From an uncultured Flavobacteriales bacterium (GTDB lineage Bacteria; Bacteroidota; Bacteroidia; Flavobacteriales; Crocinitomicaceae), in NCBI GenBank assembly GCA_946478775.1, contig CAMLDR010000030.1, forward strand, positions 1 to 29,877: a DNA stretch of 29,877 bases. The letters run 5' to 3'. Positions 17,401 through 26,400 of the stretch are shown here, one piece after another. Positions within the stretch are counted from its first letter, which is position 1. Every line of letters starts with the position of its first letter. The position numbers and the translations under genes were made by a program. Under the pieces are notes generated by a model that did no database searches, had not been told where the DNA came from, and was given only the letters and a program-made list of their open reading frames with translations.

Positions 17401-20400
17401 TTCTGGGATACACCGACACTTTCACCGGGGACATTCTTAAGAGATCCTTACGGACAAATAACTCCGGCACTGGATAATAAGATCATGAATTACGCAACCA
17501 TCAATGGAGTCAATTATTCCATGATGCAGGTTGTGGCTATGATGAACCGGGGAAATAACAACCTGGTAGGAACTGTTCCCGCATCTTCGGACCTGGATTT
17601 ATTTGCTGATGTTGCAGGAAACACTACTCTTCAGAATACGGAGTTACGCAACGCCGAATGGATGACCTTCAGAGGATTGTATCTGGCTGCTAAGCAGGAA
17701 TTGCAGTTCGATGCAGCTCAGACTATAGTGCTGAATTCTGATCCCGGATACAACAGCTGTATTGGGAACAACTCTTTCAATCCTTTTGATAATGAATTTA
17801 TAGATGTAAACGCGGGAGTATTTCCGTTTTTTAGCGGTGGATTTTTTGATATTGAGCAGCCCTGCTCGTTCTACAGGCTGGCTTACTACACCCACAAACA
17901 GCCCCGTTTCGGAAATCAGCTGGCAAATGTGAACCAGGACCCTTCACAGGTAGCATACCAGGTTTACCTGCAAACAGGTCAATGTCCGATTGGTTTGTCT
18001 TTACAGAAATTACTGAACGAAGCGACTTCTGACCATACCCTGGCAAGTACTACCCCATTCTCGGCTACAAATACGCTGAACAGCCTTTCCGGATTGGTAC
18101 TGGCCATGCAGAACTTTGAAATACCGGCTTCTGTTCCATCTTTAACCTGGGAACCGCAAACGGTTGGCTCCTCCACACTGGAAGTTGATTTGGTAGAAGG
18201 AACAAGCTCCTTGTTTGGATCTTTCCAACTGGTAAAAGCACTTGGAAGTTTAACTTACAATTGGTCAGACATTGTTTCTTTCAGCAATTTACAGTTTACA
18301 CAGATGTCCGGTTCTGATTATGAATTCACTGTTACGGTCAAGGTAATGATAGCGGGTGAGTTGGTAACGCAGTATTTAACGGGCTCAACGACCTTGAAAA
18401 TCGGTAATTGTGCGTTCCCGGATGTGTGTAAATTGAATGACTTCGGAAAAACACTCCAAAACATGATGAAATCGCTGGCACAGATGAACACCATTGCAAG
18501 TACCAGCTTCATTGATCTAACAACACAGCCATACAGTAATTTCCTGAACAATTCGATCAATTACACCGTGAACCCGGCTTATTCAAGTGGTTCCATGAAA
18601 TGGAAATACAATTCCGCTCTTCCCGGATTTGAACTAACGGATGGCACGAATACCATCGCTATCAAAATTACGGGTATGGACCCAACAAGTTTCACCCTGT
18701 CTTCGCTTTCATCCATTGCTTTTGTAGATGAGATTCGTGCAGGTGCCAACAATACGATGGAAGTGGTTTGTACTAACTCTTCCAATAATTACCTGGTAAC
18801 CCTTTCCTGTGAATTGTTGCGTTCAGACGATGTAATGACTCCAGTAGGTGAGTGCGGATTGGATGATGCAATCTTGTGTACCGGTTTGGAATACGATACT
18901 TATGATGATTTGATGGAATTATTAGAGCTTTCACTGGAAACTCAGAATGCACCATTTAATTTATACAACCCAACTCTTTGGACTTCTACATTGACGGAGC
19001 AATTGCTTAGTGAACCGACCTCTGTTCCAGGAACGGTTTCTGTATCAAGAAAAGTATTAACCTATGATCTTCCGGGTGACTGCGATCTGGTGCTTACTTA
19101 TAATAGTCCCAGTCCGAGTTTCGATTTTGATAATATTGTTTCTGTTGATGATATTGTATTGATGAACCAAACGGTTTACGGATCATTCAATGACTTTAAA
19201 TTGTACATCACCTATTCCTTCGGAGGAAATTTCTTCCAGGATTCCCTTACTGGAACTTCCTGCTTCAAGTTGAAGAAATGTACTACCTGTACCCAAACTC
19301 CTGGGGATGATGAAGTTTCACCTGCAACATCTGAACAAACAGATGGAATCATTGATTTGACGAGTTTGAATGATGAAATGTTTACTGAGATCAATAATGA
19401 TTCGGAGCTTTATTGCTTGGACCTTTATGAGGATTACACCTCATTAATCAATTATAAAACTCAGCAGATGCTAGATGCAGGTTGTATTATTGTTAATGTA
19501 TCACCTTCTATGCTTACTTATGAAGAATTTATAGCTAACGGTTATTGTTGTGAGGACAATTTTTTAGGGGTAATAAATTACTTCAATAGCTTGTATTCCC
19601 AGAGTACAAGTGGTTGTAGTATAGCTGGGAATTATTTTTATGAAGGCTTGGGTTATCCTCCAACAACATGTTCGATTCCAAATTGGGAAAACTCCAATGG
19701 AGGCTTCTGTATGGATATATACACCAGATATCTTTTGGAAATTAATAATTTCAATAGTTCTCCTTGGGCAACCGCCAATGGCGTAAGTCTTAATTCAGTT
19801 TCATCTTCCGCATTTAAATGTCATTGTTTTGCAAATTATTCATTTTATTTATTTGAGTATTTATTTGCAGATCCTGCTGAAAAACTAAGTCACCCATACA
19901 GTATTTCTGAATACTGTGGAATTATTGATGCGGAACCAACAAATACCTGCAACACACAATACGACCAATATGTTAGCTGCACAAATTACTTCAACGACAA
20001 CAACGGGTCCGAAGCGTTACCGATCGTAGATTACGACGTGTTTGTAGAAAATGAACTGTGTTATTGTGTGGATGAGTATTGTTCTAATTTGAGTTTAACA
20101 CTTAGCCATTTGTATGAGGACGAAGCAAAGGATCTCTTGTTATTCTGTCTATCCGGAAGAGAAGTGCCGTGTGTGATCGATACGCCGAGTGTGAATTTTG
20201 AAACCTTTGAAATTACGTTTGCTGATCCGTGTACGGAATTCTACCAAAGTAACAACGAGGTAAATGCCCAGATCCAGTACAATCAACAGGTACAGGATTT
20301 TTACACGACACTGGGAGCGGCATACATTGCTCATTGTATGAAAGCAACTGAAGGCATGTCGATGACCTACAATGAAATGGAACACCACTTCACGCTTTAT

Positions 20401-23400
20401 TACTACGACCAGGCTGGGAATTTGATCAAAACGATTCCGCCGGAAGGAGTTGAATTTGTGGATATGTCCAATACAACTATACGCAATGCCATTAAAAGTG
20501 ATCGTTTGAATAATACCCATAACGTGATCACTAGTCACCGCATGCCAACTACTTACCTGTATAACTCACTGAACCAGCTGGTAGCACAAAATATGCCGGA
20601 CCAGGATGCTGTGAAAGTCTTTGAACCGACTTTACCGAATGGCTTACCAATCGGATTAACAACTACCGGGATCCAAATGCTGGATGCCAACCAGGGATAC
20701 CTGAGCGGATTTATGGATGCAACCGGAGTAGCTCCGCTAACCAACCGCGGATATTTGTTTAAAACAACCAATGGTGGTTTGAACTGGGTTCGTGTAACGA
20801 ATACCCTGGCTGCCGACCTGAAAGAAGTTTACATGGTCTCATCCACTGTGGGTTATGCACTTGCATCTCACGGATTGAGTTTAATTACCAAAGACGGAGG
20901 TTTGACCTGGGATTTGACAGACATGGGGAACTCTGCCAACTACTCGGAATTTGTAGCGATGGAAGTGGTGGGAACAGATGCCTATTTACTGAATCGAACA
21001 GGTCGTATTTTCAAGATTTTTTCTTCCGGAGTTTCAAGTGTTTATTTGAATACTGTCGGCTCCTTATCCGGTTATACGATCACCGAATTCAAGGATTTCA
21101 CCCTTCAAGGGAATGTCGCCGATTTCAAGGGGATCATTTACCTGGTAACTGTCTCTGATGGAACTGAAACATTTGATATGACTGCAGTTTCAGTAAATCC
21201 CTCAGGAACTCCACTGATACCGGATAATGCGTTCGTAGGTGATTTGCATGCTTTATCATTCTATTCCGCTACGGATGGATTTGTTGGAGGAGATGATGGA
21301 AATATTTCTTCCCTGGGTGGTTCGGCTGCGGCTTCTTACCGACAACGCCTGAAAAAATCAGATGCGAAAGGTTTGATCGACCAAATTCACATGTTGAATG
21401 CCACTATCGGAATTGCCCGGATTACTGAAAACGGCGTGAAAGTCATTCGTAAAACAACCGATGCCGGAGCAACCTGGACGGCGCTTTCCAATGAGTATAC
21501 CAATGCAACGCTTTCTTTCAACAGACGTTCTGCAAGCAACCTGGAAGTCCTGATACAAGGATATGAAGCCGGTGTGGCATATTCCAAAAATATAGTGATT
21601 AACTCAGCGGGTGTATGTGTTGAATTGAATCAAAGTCCCACCCTGGCGCAAAACCTCGAGATGACCATTGTTTCGACTTACAACAACGGAACAAACCTGA
21701 CTTATTACGGAATTGCACTGGTTGGTGCAAATTATGTCTTATACAAGTCCAATTCATTTGCACCTGCCGGAACAGACGTGACTTACTCTTCGATGGTAAC
21801 CGTGTTTGCTTCATCATTGATCCCAAAGGAAATGGTAGTCATGAAATCGGGTTCTGAAATTGCCGTAGAGGTATTGACGACTAGTGGTGTGATCTACCGT
21901 TCCCAATCAACAACGGTTGGTTCGGCAATGACTTTCTCTGCTTTTGCACTTTCCTCAGGCGCCTTAACAACCTTTGTTTCGATCGATAAAATGACCATCT
22001 CTTCATTGGATTATATCGTGGCTTATCGTTCTTCTGATACCCGGATTTATGGAAAAGCTGCTACTGCAGGAACCGGATTTACCTATTATGGAGGTACTTT
22101 GACCCTGGGCGGTTCTCAAATCAGGAAAATAGCCGTACATGGAACCTATGTTACACTTGTGGGAAGTGGCGGTGGAATATTTACCGGTTCGGGAGTAGCT
22201 GCTCCTGTTTCTAACGGGAACCCTTCACTGACCTACACAGACAGAAAGAAACATCAGCTATATGGTTTAACGGAATTGAAATATACGGCTTCCATGAACC
22301 TGATTGTGGGTGAGAACGGTCAGGCATTCACCAGGCCGATATTAAACGGCTTTACAACTTCTACTCTGCGCCCTCTGGGAATTACTTCTGATCTGTGCGC
22401 AGCGAGCCAGGTTACCATCGGTGCAGCGAACTTCTACATGTTTGGAGGTAAAAACGGAGCATTGGCAATGCTCCAGCAAAACGGAAGCCTTTATCCGTTT
22501 ACCTGTTATACTACTTCTGGTGTTTCCGTTACAGACCACCTGGCGGGTAAAACCATTAACGATATCAGTTCGATTACCTATGGAGGCGGGACAGCACGCG
22601 TAGTTATTGTTGGAGATAATGGGTCACTGTACTTTACTCCAAATTTTACAACTGATTTCTTTTCACCGGCGATCAGCCAAACACAGCAAAACTTCCTGGG
22701 AGTATTCCAGGTTGCAGGCAGTGAGAAATCCATTGTGGTTGGAAACGCTTCGGAAGTTTTCCGCTACAACCAGAACATTGGTACACGTATCAACCGGGTT
22801 TTCGGACCGAAATACAACGATGTTCATTTTGAGAACGGACAGATCGGAACCCTGATCGGGGATTACTATTTTGCACGTTCTACTATGGATGGCGGAGTGA
22901 GTTGGAAGAACATCAAAACCACGACAGGACCAGGGGTTACCGGCTTGAAAAAAGTATGGACGAAATCCAAACCGAACGGACAGCATTTTGCGGTGATCGG
23001 CGGGGTGAATTATTACCTGAAATCAGATAACGGAACCGTTACTCAGACTGCAATTACCGGTACAATCAACGATATCCAGTTCTCAAAGACCAATCCGCTC
23101 TTCGGTTATTTCGCATACAACAGCACGCTGGCGAAGGTTACGCTGGCAGTATCCGGAACGACTTACAACATTGGAACTCCGGTAACGGCTTATACTGCTG
23201 CAAACCCGATTCGCGGTATCCACGTATTTGACAACACCTCTGCGATCATGGTAGGTGACGGCGGATTGATCAATTATTACCGCAATGGAACAACACCGAC
23301 GAGTTATACCCTTGCTACCGTTTCCGGGGTGACATTCAGAGACGTGGCATTCATTGATAATAAAATTGGTTTGGCAGTAGGAGATGCAGGGAAGATTTAC

Positions 23401-26400
23401 AGCCTTTATTCTGCCACCAATGATCCTGTTTCTCATGACATTCAAAGTGGTGGATTTAGTTATCTTGCAGAATCATTTATAGATCCGGAATCCGGAGTTA
23501 CCGCAAGTTTGTACAATATCACTGCGCTTGTTTTCAGTTCTGCCAATACCGCTATTTACGGAGGAGGTTTCATTAGTCCTTCTGATATTAGCTCAAGAGG
23601 TGCCATGGTGCGCAACCTGAAATACGAAGACCGTATGTTTACTGCCCGTTTCTACTACGACCGTTTGGGCCGTATTGTGGTGGGCCAAAACTCCCGCCAG
23701 AAAGGAGTCAATAAATTCTCGTATACTTTGTACGACGGATTGGGCCGCCCAACAGAAGCCGGAGAAAAGACGGAAAATCCTTCCGGTGCTAAATTTGCTT
23801 CCGTTTTTGGAACCAATGTGGGAGGAACCACCGTTCCGAATGTAGTGGATGATGCAAAACTTGCCACCTGGCTTCAAACAGGTTTGGTAGCACTTACCCA
23901 GGTTAACCCTACTCGAAACGAAGTGACCAGAAGCTATTACGATGTGGCCGATGATGACATCAAAACAGATGCCGGGTTTACTTCTACCACTTTTGATGCC
24001 AATACGCAGCGTAAACGCATTGTCCACGTGACCTATTCGGAAACGTATAATGCAAAAGCCAACGAATACGATCACGCCACGCATTACAATTACGACATTC
24101 ACGGAAATGTGAAAACACTCTACCAGGATAACCGGAAGATCAAGGACATGGTTGGTATCGGTGATCGTCATCGTTTGAAGAGGATGGATTACATTTACGA
24201 CCTGATCTCTGGAAACGTGCACCGCGTGGATTACCAGACCGGGGAGTCCGATCAGTGGCACCACGTCTACGAATACGATGCAGACAACCGCATCACGGAT
24301 GTCTATTCAACGGTGGAAACTCCGCTCACAGTTGAAGCTTCTTCGACTTCCTCGGTACAAAATGAACCGGAGGTCAGCACGCTATGGGACCGCGAAGCCA
24401 ATTACCAGTATTACGAGCATGGTCCGCTGGCAAGAACTGTCCTGGGCGACCAGGAAGTGCAGGGACTTGATTACGTGTATACCCTGCAGGGCTGGATCAA
24501 AGGTGTCAATTCCAATACACTGGACATCAACCGCGATCCGGGACAGGACGGCGTTGGTTTAAGTGCCAATAACTTTGTGGCGCGCGACGTTTATGGCTAC
24601 AGTTTACATTATTTTGACGATGATTATGGTGGTGCAATCGGGGGGAACAATAACTTCATTGCAGCTCATGGAACTAATGGTATGGTCAGCAATTCGAGTT
24701 CATTGTACAACGGGAATATAGCCCGCATGGTTACTACGATCACCGATCCGGATACCCGCGATGTTTTACCGCTTGGAAATGCTTACAGGTACGACCAGCT
24801 CAACCGCTTGAAGGAAGCGCGCAGCTTCAACAACATCGACCTGGGGGCCAATTCCTGGAATACGGGCGGAACAACGATGTATTACAACGGTTTTGAGTAC
24901 GATGCGAATGGGAACATTATCTCGCAGCAGCGTTATGACGAAGGCGGGACAACTCTTTCAAACCTCATTGATAATCTGAATTATAATTACAAAGATGTGG
25001 CAGGTGCTGTCGGAACAGGTAATCCGAAGAAGCATAACCGCCTTTATTCGGTCTATGACACCAAAGATTATGACGGAACGGATATTCATATGGGACAAGC
25101 ACTAAATAATTACGTTTACGATGCCGAAGGCCGTTTGACGAATGATTTACAGGAGCATTTAACCTTTTACTGGCGTGTGGATGGCAAAGTTAAACAAGTT
25201 GTTTCTTCCATATCTTCGAAAAAGAATGTATCTTTCGATTACGACGCTATGGGACACCGGATTGCAAAACATATTTCATCTTACGGAGACGGGGGAGTTT
25301 TAGAGAAATCCATTTACTATATATTGGATGCTCAGGGGAATGTCATGAGTACTTATGAGCGCGCCATTAATTCTGGTGGTTCCAGTGTGTCTTATACCCA
25401 AACAGAAAAACACATCTATGGTTCTACCCGTTTGGGAGTTCACACCGAGCACATTGAATTGCTGGGGACTCAAAACGAGACCTACTCTATGGCAAGCATC
25501 CAGCATCACATCGGCTATAAAACTTATGAGCTGACCAATCACTTGGGGAATGTACTGAGTGTGATCAGTGATAAGATTGTTCCGGAGGAAGTGCCGGGAG
25601 GTGGAACAGCGGTTGCTTTTGATGATCAGTTTACAACGAGTGGCAATTTATTAGGCTGGGCATATCCTCCGGGACCTGCATACCAATACATTGGTGTACC
25701 ACCATCACCTGGATTCTCTTTGAATGCAACGGGAGGTCAGCTGGTTATTAATGCCGGTTCTACCAGTGATCCTGGTGATTTTGTAGTCGGGGCAGCTTTT
25801 AAAGATTATACCTTCCTGAATGGGGTGAGTTACACTTTTTCCTTTGATGTAACGACATCTATGGATATTATATTCAACATCGGAAATGCGTCAACGAGCT
25901 TGGTCGGAACCTATATTTCCTCCAGTGGCAGTTATTCGTATACTTTCACCGGAGATGGACTTCCAGGGACCATTATGTTAATGACGCAGGAAGGTACGGT
26001 GACGCAATTTGATAATCTTAAGTTGACCTATGTAGCTCCAGCTACCATCAACTTCCTTGCAGATATCCGTCAGGCAACAGATTACTCTCCCTTTGGGGTA
26101 AAACTGCATAACCGGGATTTGGAATTGACTCCGGGTTATGGGACGATTTCTCCTTATCGTTACTCCTTTAACGGAATGGAGAAAGACGATGAACTGAAAG
26201 GAAGCGGAAATAGCTACACGACCGAGTTCCGTCAGTATGATCCACGCTTAGGACGTTGGTTAAGTATTGATCCTGTCACTAAAGAGCATAGAAGTCCATA
26301 CGACGGATTTAATAATAATCCAATAATCTACGTTGATCCACGCGGAGATGACGATTATTATAATTCAGATGGAAAGTACAATCGTAAGATGAGTGCCAAA

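Noticed and set aside
23593..24264. Open minus-strand frame of 223 codons
   Set aside because: It is antisense to clear YD repeats of the Rhs gene. The repeated IVI/HVV composition is the reverse complement of YD-repeat codons.
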